Source: CAILZL01 sp963748005 (lineage in GTDB: Bacteria; Pseudomonadota; Gammaproteobacteria; Steroidobacterales; Steroidobacteraceae). Taken from it: a stretch of 64,000 nt of DNA. The translations under genes and the position numbers were made by a program. The notes under the pieces are model-generated. The model was not told where the DNA came from. It did not search any database and worked only from the letters and a program-made list of their open reading frames with translations. Shown piece by piece: positions 49,801 through 56,739 of this stretch. Numbering within the stretch: the stretch's first letter is position 1; every line of letters starts with the position of its first letter. The stretch spans positions 310,001 to 374,000 of the forward strand of contig CAVVHH010000002.1 in the NCBI GenBank assembly GCA_963748005.1, in the 5' to 3' direction.

Positions 49801-50950
49801 TCGGCGGTTCGCCGGGACGCATCATGCGATAGATTTCCACCAGCGCTTCGAGACGCGTGCGCGATGGATCGATACGCAGCGTGTCGGAGATGTACGGACC
49901 ACGATCCAGATCGTTGGTGTACAGCACGCGGATTTCGTTCACGCCAGCTTCGATCAGCTTCTCTACGGTAACCAGCGTCAGGATATCGTTGGCCTTGGCG
50001 AGGATTTCACCGGTGTCGGCATTGAAGATGTCGTGCGCCAGCACCTTGCCCACCAGGTAGTCCTTGGGCACTTCCAGGCGATTGACGCCCTTCTGTTCCA
50101 GCTGACGTACATGGCGGGCAGTGATGCGCCGGCCTTCTTCGACGATCATTTCATCGCCAACGCGGATGGCGAACGCAGCGGTTTCGCCGCGCAGACGTGC
50201 CGGGATCAATTCGAACTCGATCTTCTTGGCCGACAGGTGATACACGGTCTTTTCGAAGAACAGATCCAGCATCTGTTCTTCGTTGTAACCCAGGGCACGC
50301 AGGATGATGGTGACCGGCAGCTTGCGGCGACGGTCGATACGCGCGAACACGCAGTCCTTCGGGTCGAACTCAAAGTCCAGCCAGGAACCGCGATAGGGAA
50401 TGATGCGTGCCGAGAACAGCAACTTGCCCGAGCTGTGGGTCTTGCCACGATCGTGATCGAAGAACACACCGGGCGAACGGTGCAACTGCGACACGATCAC
50501 ACGCTCGGTGCCATTGACAACGAAGGTACCGTTATCGGTCATCAGCGGCATTTCGCCCAGGTACACTTCCTGCTCGCGAATGTCCTTCACGACTTTCTTC
50601 GAAGCAGTGGAGGCTTCCTTGTCGTACACCACCAGGCGCACCTTGACGCGCAGCGGCGCGGCATAGGTCAGGCCACGGATCTGGCATTCCTTGACGTCGA
50701 ACACCGGATCACCGAGTCGATAGCTCACATACTCAAGAATCGCGTTGCCCGAATAACTGACGATCGGGAACACCGATTTGAACGCGGCATGCAGACCGAC
50801 GTCGGTACGACGGCTGTCAGCCACTTCTGCTTGCAGGAACTTCCGATAGGAATCGAGCTGGATTGCGAGCAAGTACGGCACCCCAAGGATGCTCTGCTGC
50901 TTGCCGAAATCCTTGCGGATACGCTTCTTCTCGGTGAACGAGTAGGCCAT
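46805..50950 (-). CDS. rpoB: RNA polymerase beta subunit
   Basis: 1381 residues. [20 protein letters not shown] opens it. The rifampicin region [20 protein letters not shown] and [20 protein letters not shown] is the sensitive type. The C-terminal [20 protein letters not shown] is typical. The ATG at 50950 is preferred over a GTG three codons earlier because GAGGT lies 7 nt before it. About 40 residues longer than E. coli RpoB. An attenuator lies upstream (51088-51126). Confidence 0.99.
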   Translation of the reverse strand: [1381 protein letters not shown]

Positions 50951-51083
50951 TTTTGTCACCTCTGGTAACCGGCATTACGGTTTGGCGGAAGCACTCTTCT
51001 GAATGCCACTGACAAACCGCAGGTCAATTACGTCGTCAAATCAACCAATCACACCAAAACCAATCGCAGTGCACGCAAACGCG

Positions 51084-51126
51084 AAAAGGGAATACGGTCG
51101 TGAGGTTTAACCCACGACCGATTCCC
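51084..51126 (-). terminator. Attenuator between rplL and rpoB
   Basis: GGGAAT-CGGTCGTG pairs with CACGACCG-T-ATTCCC (51088-51126) around a 10-nt loop, followed by TTTT on the minus strand. In E. coli a partial terminator at the same place lowers rpoBC expression relative to rplJL. The rest of the 240-nt spacer has no gene. Confidence 0.75.
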
Positions 51127-51190
51127 ACGCGTCAGGACAGAATCTGCCCCGCATGCGGACCCCAAATCGGGGAATAAGTAACCACCAAAG

Positions 51191-51571
51191 TTACTTGATT
51201 TCCGCAGCAGCGCCAGCTTCTTCCAGCTTCTTCTTGATACCGTCGGCGTCGGCCTTGGGCACAGCATCCTTCACAACGGACGGTACGCCTTCGACCAGGT
51301 CTTTCGCTTCCTTCAGGCCCAGACCGGTGATCTCGCGGATGACCTTGATCACGCCAACCTTGTTGGCGCCGAAGCTGGTCATGGTCACGGTGAACTCGGT
51401 CTTCTCTTCAGCGGCAGGCGCAGCGGCAGCGGCAGGACCCGCAGCAGCCACGGCCACCGGAGCGGCAGCGGTCACGCCAAACTTGTCTTCCATCATCTTC
51501 ACGAGATCAACGATCTCGAGAACAGTCATGTTGGAAATTGCACTAAGGATTTCTTCCTTTGTAGCAGCCAT
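51191..51571 (-). CDS. rplL: 50S ribosomal protein L7/L12
   Basis: 126 residues. MAATKEEILSAISNMTVLEI is the dimerising N-terminal domain, then an Ala-rich hinge (about 37-55), then the factor-binding C-terminal domain EFTVTMTSFGANKVGVIKVI with GLGLKEAKDLVEGVPSVVK. The ATG at 51571 has GGAG 6 nt upstream. Lies 61 nt after rplJ. Confidence 0.98.
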   Translation of the reverse strand: MAATKEEILSAISNMTVLEIVDLVKMMEDKFGVTAAAPVAVAAAGPAAAAAPAAEEKTEFTVTMTSFGANKVGVIKVIREITGLGLKEAKDLVEGVPSVVKDAVPKADADGIKKKLEEAGAAAEIK

Positions 51572-51632
51572 GTGAGTCTCCAAAAAAAGTTACAAAATTA
51601 CCCAAAAAAATCAGTGCTTGCTTGCGACCAGC

Positions 51633-52163
51633 TCAGGCAGCAGCCTGCTTCTGGTCTTTGACAGCAGCGATGGTACGAACCAGCTTGGCATGCGGTGCCG
51701 CGACAGTGGCCACGAACTTGGTGATCGGCGCCTTGAGCGTACCGAGCAACATGGACAGAGCCTGATCGCGGGTTGGCAAACTCGCCACTCGATCCAGGTC
51801 CTTGCTTGACAGCAACGCACCACCGAGCGACACGAGTGTCGTCACCAGCTTGTCATTGTCTTTGGCAAAGGCCTTGACCAGACGCGCCGCAGCACCCGGA
51901 TCTTCCTGCGAGAACGCCAATACCAGCGGGCCTTTGAGACTCTTGCCGATGCACTCGAATTGAGTGCCTTCAACAGCCTTGCGGGCCAGCGTGTTCTTGA
52001 CCACACGCAGATACACACCGGAGTTGCGAGCCTTGGCGCGCAGGTCCGTCAATTTCGCAACGGTCAGACCACGGTATTCCGCGGCCACGACCGACTGCGC
52101 CTTGGCGGCCACAGCGTGCACTTCGGCGACCAACGCCTGCTTGTCTTCAAATCTAAGTGCCAT
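51633..52163 (-). CDS. rplJ: 50S ribosomal protein L10
   Basis: 176 residues. MALRFEDKQALVAEVHAVAA, VVAAEYRGLTVAKLTDLRAK and VVKNTLARKAV identify it. L10 anchors the L12 dimers on the stalk; with them it represses its own mRNA. GGAGG immediately upstream (about 7 nt before the ATG), and an L10-type leader at 52323-52398. Confidence 0.98.
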   Translation of the reverse strand: MALRFEDKQALVAEVHAVAAKAQSVVAAEYRGLTVAKLTDLRAKARNSGVYLRVVKNTLARKAVEGTQFECIGKSLKGPLVLAFSQEDPGAAARLVKAFAKDNDKLVTTLVSLGGALLSSKDLDRVASLPTRDQALSMLLGTLKAPITKFVATVAAPHAKLVRTIAAVKDQKQAAA

Positions 52164-52322
52164 GAATTCCTCCTGGCTTGAAGATCAACCTAACCCAGGG
52201 CACTCATCCTGAGCACCCACCCTTTGCATTGTTTGCGCTGTTTGCTAAACGCCCACAGCTACCTCTTGCGAAGCAACAATGCCTCGGTGTGACCTTCACC
52301 AGTGCAGCACTGACTCGGGTAA

Positions 52323-52398
52323 CACCATCTGCGCAGGCTTCTGCCATTAAGAGCGCCTGATTCCCTTGCGGGGGATTGCCACTCGCCTGCGGTCTTGG
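52323..52398 (-). promoter_or_regulatory. L10 leader (autoregulatory site of rplJL)
   Basis: In the 314-nt rplA-rplJ spacer the minus strand reads CAAGACCGCAGGC, a central hairpin arm, then GCCTGCGCAGATGGTG. The CCGCAGGC/GCCTGCG pairing flanked by AGA-type bulges is the form of the L10(L12) binding site. In E. coli binding there represses rplJ and rplL translation. Confidence 0.7.
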
Positions 52399-52477
52399 AT
52401 GATGAACCGGCTTGTTTTGCATCTTGCGATGCGCCACTTGCCGGCCCTGCATCAATTCAAATTACAACGTCGACCCA

Positions 52478-53167
52478 TTACAGAGTCGATATATCTACCG
52501 GGACGCCAGGACCCATCGTCGAAGAGATCGAGATCTTCTTCAGATAGATGCCCTTGGCCGTCGCCGGCTTGACCTTCTGCAGGTCTGCCAGCAACGCCTG
52601 AAGGTTTTCCTTCAGCTTGCCGGCTTCAAACTCGGCCTTGCCGATCGTGCAATGCACGACGCCGGCCTTGTCGGCGCGATAACGCACCTGACCTGACTTG
52701 GCATTCTTCACTGCTTCAGCCACGTTCGGCGTCACGGTGCCGACTTTCGGATTGGGCATCAGGCCACGCGGACCGAGGATCTGACCCAGCTGACCGACCA
52801 CGCGCATGGCATCCGGACTGGCTACCACCACATCGAAATTGATTTCGCCGGCTTTCACCTTTTCAGCGAGGTCTTCCATACCGACCAGATCCGCACCGGC
52901 GGCGCGTGCCGCATCCTGGTTCTTGCCGGCGGTAAACACCGCCACGCGCACCGACTTGCCGATGCCGTTAGGCATGACCGTCGAACCGCGCACCTGTTGA
53001 TCGGACTTGGAAGCGTCGATACCCAGATTCACGGCGACATCAACGGATTCCTTGAACTTGGCCTTGGCGAATTCCTGAACCAGCGACAGCGCCTGTTCAA
53101 TGGAGTACACCTTGCCGGGCTGGACTTTGCTGCTCCAGGCCTTAACACGTTTAGCTACGGTTGCCAT
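52478..53167 (-). CDS. rplA: 50S ribosomal protein L1
   Basis: 229 residues. RGSTVMPNGIGKSVRVAVFT, GLMPNPKVGTVTPNVAEAV and GQVRYRADKAGVVHCTIGKA are diagnostic. L1 forms the mobile stalk by the E site and represses rplKA translation in E. coli. The ATG at 53167 (MATVAKRVKAW) is 1 nt after the rplK stop, so the two are probably coupled; the longer frame overlaps rplK. Confidence 0.98.
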   Translation of the reverse strand: MATVAKRVKAWSSKVQPGKVYSIEQALSLVQEFAKAKFKESVDVAVNLGIDASKSDQQVRGSTVMPNGIGKSVRVAVFTAGKNQDAARAAGADLVGMEDLAEKVKAGEINFDVVVASPDAMRVVGQLGQILGPRGLMPNPKVGTVTPNVAEAVKNAKSGQVRYRADKAGVVHCTIGKAEFEAGKLKENLQALLADLQKVKPATAKGIYLKKISISSTMGPGVPVDISTL

Positions 53168-53168
53168 C

Positions 53169-53600
53169 TTAGAATGCCTCCACGTCAACGCCCATGCTGC
53201 GCGCGGTACCGGCGACGGTACGCATGGCGGCAGTCATGTCGGCAGCGGTCAGATCCGGCTGCTTGATCTTGGCAATGTCTTCACACTGCTTCTTGCTCAA
53301 ACGACCCACCTTGTTGGTGTTCGGCGTGCCGCTACCCTTGGGAATGCCCAGAGCCTTGCAGATCAGCACCGACGCAGGCGGCGTCTTGAGAATGAAGGTG
53401 AAGCTGCGATCGCTGTACACAGTGATCACAACCGGCGTGGGCAAGCCCTTTTCCAGACTCTGCGTCTGCGCATTGAAGGCTTTGCAGAACTCCATGATGT
53501 TCACACCCTGCTGGCCCAGTGCGGGACCCACGGGCGGACTCGGGTTCGCCTGACCTGCAGGTATCTGCAGCTTGATGTAGCCAGTAACTTTCTTGGCCAT
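53169..53600 (-). CDS. rplK: 50S ribosomal protein L11
   Basis: 143 residues. GYIKLQIPAGQANPSPPVGP, ALGQQGVNIMEFCKAFNAQT and the thiostrepton-domain end AGTARSMGVDV identify L11, part of the GTPase-associated centre and required for RelA activation. Follows nusG after a spacer with two hairpins. Confidence 0.98.
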   Translation of the reverse strand: MAKKVTGYIKLQIPAGQANPSPPVGPALGQQGVNIMEFCKAFNAQTQSLEKGLPTPVVITVYSDRSFTFILKTPPASVLICKALGIPKGSGTPNTNKVGRLSKKQCEDIAKIKQPDLTAADMTAAMRTVAGTARSMGVDVEAF

Positions 53601-53660
53601 GATTTACTCTCCGGGTGCAAACGCTTCCGATTAAAGAAGCTCCCCAATAATCCCTTCTTG

Positions 53661-53688
53661 AAAAATGTTGCAGCATCCGGTCTGCAAC
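53661..53688 (-). terminator. Terminator-like hairpin between nusG and rplK
   Basis: GTTGCAG/CTGCAAC, a 7-bp stem with an 8-nt loop (53667-53688), then ATTTTT on the minus strand. A second stem, GAACCC/GGGTTC (53692-53718), lies just upstream. In E. coli secE-nusG and rplKA are separate units, and this is the same border. No rplK promoter could be picked, so read-through is likely. Confidence 0.65.
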
Positions 53689-53721
53689 GTTGAACCCATC
53701 ACCTCTGGCAGCGGGTTCTGC

Positions 53722-54255
53722 TTAAGCCTTTTCCACCTGACCGAAATCGAGTTCCACCGGGGTGGATCGACCCAGAATCTGCACCGCAACCTGCAGGCGA
53801 CTCTTTTCGTAATTCACCGATTCGACGATGCCGTTGAAGTCGTTGAACGGCCCATCGGTAACGCGCACCACTTCGCCCGGCTCGAACAACACCTTGGGCT
53901 TGGGCTTGTCGGCGCCCTCTTCCACGCGGCGCAAAATCGTATTGGCTTCTTTCTCGGTGATGGCCGCCGGCTTTTCCGGCGTGCCACCGATGAAGCCCAG
54001 CACCTTTGGCACTTCTTTCACGAGATGCCAGGTGTCCTCATCCATCTCCATCTGCACCAGCACATAGCCGGGAAAGAATTTGCGGTCGCTCTTGCGCTTG
54101 TGGCCATCGCGCATTTCCACCACCTCTTCGGTGGGCACCAGCACTTCGCCGAACTTGTGCTCAAGACCGGCGCGCTTGATGGCTACTTTCAAAGCCTCGA
54201 CAACGCGATGCTCGAAGTTCGAGTAGGCATGAACCACGTACCAACGCAATGCCAT
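53722..54255 (-). CDS. nusG: Transcription elongation and antitermination factor NusG
   Basis: 177 residues. The NGN domain starts MALRWYVVHAYSNFEHRVVE and continues VQMEMDEDTWHLVKEVPKV and GFIGGTPEKP. The C-terminal KOW domain has FEPGEVVRVTDGPFNDFNG. It binds RNA polymerase and couples it to Rho or to S10. The ATG at 54255 matches the family and starts 1 nt after the secE stop. Confidence 0.98.
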   Translation of the reverse strand: MALRWYVVHAYSNFEHRVVEALKVAIKRAGLEHKFGEVLVPTEEVVEMRDGHKRKSDRKFFPGYVLVQMEMDEDTWHLVKEVPKVLGFIGGTPEKPAAITEKEANTILRRVEEGADKPKPKVLFEPGEVVRVTDGPFNDFNGIVESVNYEKSRLQVAVQILGRSTPVELDFGQVEKA

Positions 54256-54256
54256 T

Positions 54257-54634
54257 TTATGCGACCCCACTCGTTAGCCAGCGCGTCAACATGCCCAGCG
54301 CACCGTCCAGCATCCAGAAAAACAAGCCGAGAATGATGACGACCACAAACACCAGCAATGTCAGCTTCCAGGACTCGTCCTTGCTCGGCCAGACCACCTT
54401 GCGCAGCTCGATACGCGAGCTCTGCACAAACTGCGAAAACCGTGCCCCCTGCGTCGACTGCAGCGCGACAAACACGCCACCCACCAGGGCTGCCAGCACC
54501 ATCAGCCAGCGCGCCCATACCGGCAAATTGCCGAAGTAGTAGAACGCAACAAAGCCGGCCACCACGACAACCGCCGCAGCCACCAGCTTGAAGACATCCC
54601 CTCCGCGCGGGACTTCTTGTACTTGTTCAGTCAT
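54257..54634 (-). CDS. secE: SecE, translocon subunit
   Basis: 125 residues with three membrane segments (about 17-37, 42-60 and 92-115), the long form known from E. coli (127). The conserved amphipathic helix is SSRIELRKVVWPSKDESWK before the third segment. It clamps the SecY channel. The ATG at 54634 (MTEQVQEVPRGGD) is chosen; the upstream frame would enter tRNA-Trp. Confidence 0.95.
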   Translation of the reverse strand: MTEQVQEVPRGGDVFKLVAAAVVVVAGFVAFYYFGNLPVWARWLMVLAALVGGVFVALQSTQGARFSQFVQSSRIELRKVVWPSKDESWKLTLLVFVVVIILGLFFWMLDGALGMLTRWLTSGVA

Positions 54635-54682
54635 GTGACCCTTAATCAGTTCGACTCGCGCACCCGCGGTCAACTTCGCAGG

Positions 54683-54758
54683 TGGCAGGCCAGGAGGGAA
54701 TCGAACCCCCAACCTGCGGTTTTGGAGACCGCCGCTCTGCCAATTGAGCTACTGGCCT
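54683..54758 (-). tRNA. tRNA-Trp (CCA anticodon)
   Basis: 76 nt with encoded CCA. Acceptor AGGCCAG pairs with CTGGCCT, discriminator G, anticodon loop CTCCAAA with anticodon CCA, T arm GGTTCGATTCC. Between tufB and secE, as in other Gammaproteobacteria. Confidence 0.97.
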
Positions 54759-54764
54759 ATCTAC

Positions 54765-54776
54765 GGGCTTGCACCC
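54765..54776 (-). repeat. Isolated small hairpin of the paired-hairpin family
   Basis: Minus strand GGGT-GCAA-GCCC, a GNRA hairpin with one U-G pair. It directly follows repeat copy 3 and precedes tRNA-Trp. Probably a half copy. Confidence 0.45.
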
Positions 54777-54783
54777 AAATCGT

Positions 54784-54832
54784 CATGGGCTTGCGCCCAA
54801 CAATTAATCGGGGTTGCTTACGCAACCCCGTA
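54784..54832 (-). repeat. Paired-hairpin intergenic repeat, copy 3 (tufB-tRNA-Trp)
   Basis: Minus-strand order: stem CGGGGTTGC/GCAACCCCG (54809-54830), then GGGC-GCAA-GCCC (54787-54798). The large stem differs from copy 1 at several positions with both partners changed. Confidence 0.7.
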
Positions 54833-54838
54833 CGCGAG

Positions 54839-56029
54839 TTACTTCAGGATCTTGGCGACGACGCCGGCGCCGACGGTACGACCGCCTTCACGGATGGCGA
54901 AACGCAGCCCGTCTTCCATCGCGATCGGGTTGATCAGCTCCACCACCATCTTGATGTTGTCGCCCGGCATCACCATCTCCACGCCTTCCGGCAGCTCGCA
55001 CGCCCCCGTCACGTCCGTGGTGCGGAAGTAGAACTGCGGACGGTACCCCTTGAAGAACGGGGTGTGACGACCGCCTTCTTCCTTGGTCAGCACGTACACT
55101 TCGGCTTCGAACTTGGTGTGCGGCTTGATGCTGCCCGGCTTGCACAGTACCTGACCCCGCTCCACTTCTTCACGCTTGGTGCCTCTGAGCAGCACACCCA
55201 CGTTGTCACCCGCCTGACCCTGATCCAGCAGCTTGCGGAACATTTCCACGCCCGTGCAGGTGGTCTTGGCGGTGTCCTTGATGCCGACGATTTCCACTTC
55301 GTCGTTCACCTTGACGATGCCGCGCTCAATACGACCGGTCACCACCGTGCCGCGACCCGAGATCGAGAACACGTCTTCCACCGGCATCAGGAAGGCACCA
55401 TCAACGGCGCGCTCCGGCACCGGAATGTACTTGTCCATTTCCTGCACCAGCTTGATCACTGACGGTACGCCAATTTCGCTCTGGTCGCCTTCCAGCGCCT
55501 TCAGGGCCGAGCCCTTCACGATCGGCGTGTCATCGCCGGGGAAGTCGTACTTGCTGAGCAGTTCGCGCACTTCCATTTCCACCAGTTCCAGCAGCTCGGC
55601 GTCGTCCACCATGTCGGCCTTGTTCAGGAACACGACGATGTACGGTACGCCCACCTGGCGGGCCAGCAGGATGTGTTCGCGGGTCTGCGGCATCGGGCCG
55701 TCAGCAGCGCTCACCACCAGAATCGCACCGTCCATCTGCGCCGCACCCGTGATCATGTTCTTCACATAGTCGGCGTGCCCGGGGCAGTCCACGTGCGCGT
55801 AGTGACGCGCATCCGAGGTGTACTCCACGTGTGCCGTCGAAATGGTAATGCCACGCGCCTTTTCTTCAGGCGCCTTGTCAATCTGGTCATACGCCTTGAA
55901 TTCACCACCGTGCTTCTCGGCCATCACCTTCGTCAGGGCTGCCGTCAGGGTCGTCTTGCCATGGTCTACGTGACCAATCGTGCCGACGTTCACATGCGGC
56001 TTCGTACGCTCAAATTTCTCTTTTGCCAC
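54839..56029 (-). CDS. tufB: Elongation factor Tu, copy B
   Basis: 396 residues, identical to tufA (same GTPase motifs GHVDHGKT, DCPGHADY, NKADMVDD). The two genes also agree in the other reading frames, so the DNA is identical or nearly so across 54839-56042. The identity stops at the last codon on one side and about 13 bases upstream of the start on the other, a sign of ongoing gene conversion. Here the gene is cotranscribed with tRNA-Tyr, -Gly and -Thr upstream and tRNA-Trp downstream. Confidence 0.99.
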   Translation of the reverse strand: MAKEKFERTKPHVNVGTIGHVDHGKTTLTAALTKVMAEKHGGEFKAYDQIDKAPEEKARGITISTAHVEYTSDARHYAHVDCPGHADYVKNMITGAAQMDGAILVVSAADGPMPQTREHILLARQVGVPYIVVFLNKADMVDDAELLELVEMEVRELLSKYDFPGDDTPIVKGSALKALEGDQSEIGVPSVIKLVQEMDKYIPVPERAVDGAFLMPVEDVFSISGRGTVVTGRIERGIVKVNDEVEIVGIKDTAKTTCTGVEMFRKLLDQGQAGDNVGVLLRGTKREEVERGQVLCKPGSIKPHTKFEAEVYVLTKEEGGRHTPFFKGYRPQFYFRTTDVTGACELPEGVEMVMPGDNIKMVVELINPIAMEDGLRFAIREGGRTVGAGVVAKILK

Positions 56030-56045
56030 AGCGGCGATCCTCTAG

Positions 56046-56092
56046 TCATGGGCGTTCGCCCAGGTTTAAACGGGGTCGCTGCGACCCCGTAC
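56046..56092 (-). repeat. Paired-hairpin intergenic repeat, copy 4 (tRNA-Thr-tufB)
   Basis: Minus-strand order: stem CGGGGTCG/CGACCCCG (56071-56089), then GGGC-GAAC-GCCC (56050-56061). The tetraloop is not GNRA in this copy. Lies just upstream of the tufB ribosome-binding region. Confidence 0.65.
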
Positions 56093-56153
56093 ATAAAACA
56101 AAAAATCAGCTCGTCTCTGCCCGTCTTCAGAAACCATCTGCCAGCGTCAGTAC

Positions 56154-56229
56154 TGGAGCCCACGACCGGAATCGAACCGGTGACCTCGTCCTTACCAAGG
56201 ACGTGCTCTGCCGACTGAGCTACGTGGGC
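56154..56229 (-). tRNA. tRNA-Thr (GGT anticodon)
   Basis: 76 nt with encoded CCA. Acceptor GCCCACG/CGTGGGC, discriminator T, anticodon stem CGTCC/GGACG with loop TTGGTAA, T arm GGTTCGATTCC. Confidence 0.97.
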
Positions 56230-56292
56230 CCTGCTGCCGATCGCTTGCATGGCCCCTTACATCCACACCATCAACCACACCCGACCAGCGTC

Positions 56293-56366
<74 letters not shown>

Positions 56367-56431
56367 AGCTCGCAAGACTCACAAAACCGGACACCCGTAT
56401 ACCGGCACTGCAAGGGCAACGACGGCAGCCA

Positions 56432-56517
56432 TGGTGGAGGGGGTAGGATTCGAACCTACGTAGGCATAAGCCAGCAGATTTACAGTCTGCCCTCGTTGGC
56501 CGCTTGAGTACCCCTCC
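56432..56517 (-). tRNA. tRNA-Tyr (GTA anticodon)
   Basis: 86 nt with encoded CCA and a long variable arm. Acceptor GGAGGGG, anticodon loop CTGTAAA with anticodon GTA, T arm GGTTCGAATCC. First gene of the tRNA-tufB unit. Confidence 0.97.
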
Positions 56518-56537
56518 CGCGGACATAAGAGCCGGGT

Positions 56538-56566
56538 ATTCTGTGTATCGCCTCGACCAGTGTCAA
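56538..56566 (-). promoter_or_regulatory. Sigma70 promoter of the tRNA-tufB operon
   Basis: Minus strand: -35 TTGACA (56566-56561, perfect), 17-nt spacer, -10 CAGAAT (56543-56538), then a GC-rich discriminator (ACCCGG). The tRNA-Tyr 5' end is 20 nt downstream. Confidence 0.8.
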
Positions 56567-56739
56567 CAGCGATATTGAATCATTTCATCCCAGATGAAAC
56601 AAACCAGACTCCGCCGGAGGCGACGACTGCGCGCTTTCATCGACCTTTTCCCTGTCAAGGTTTGGCGCAAGCGACCGATAATGACCTCAGAGCCACCAAC
56701 AAAGGTGGGCGAAAGCCATACCTTCCATTACCCGTAACC

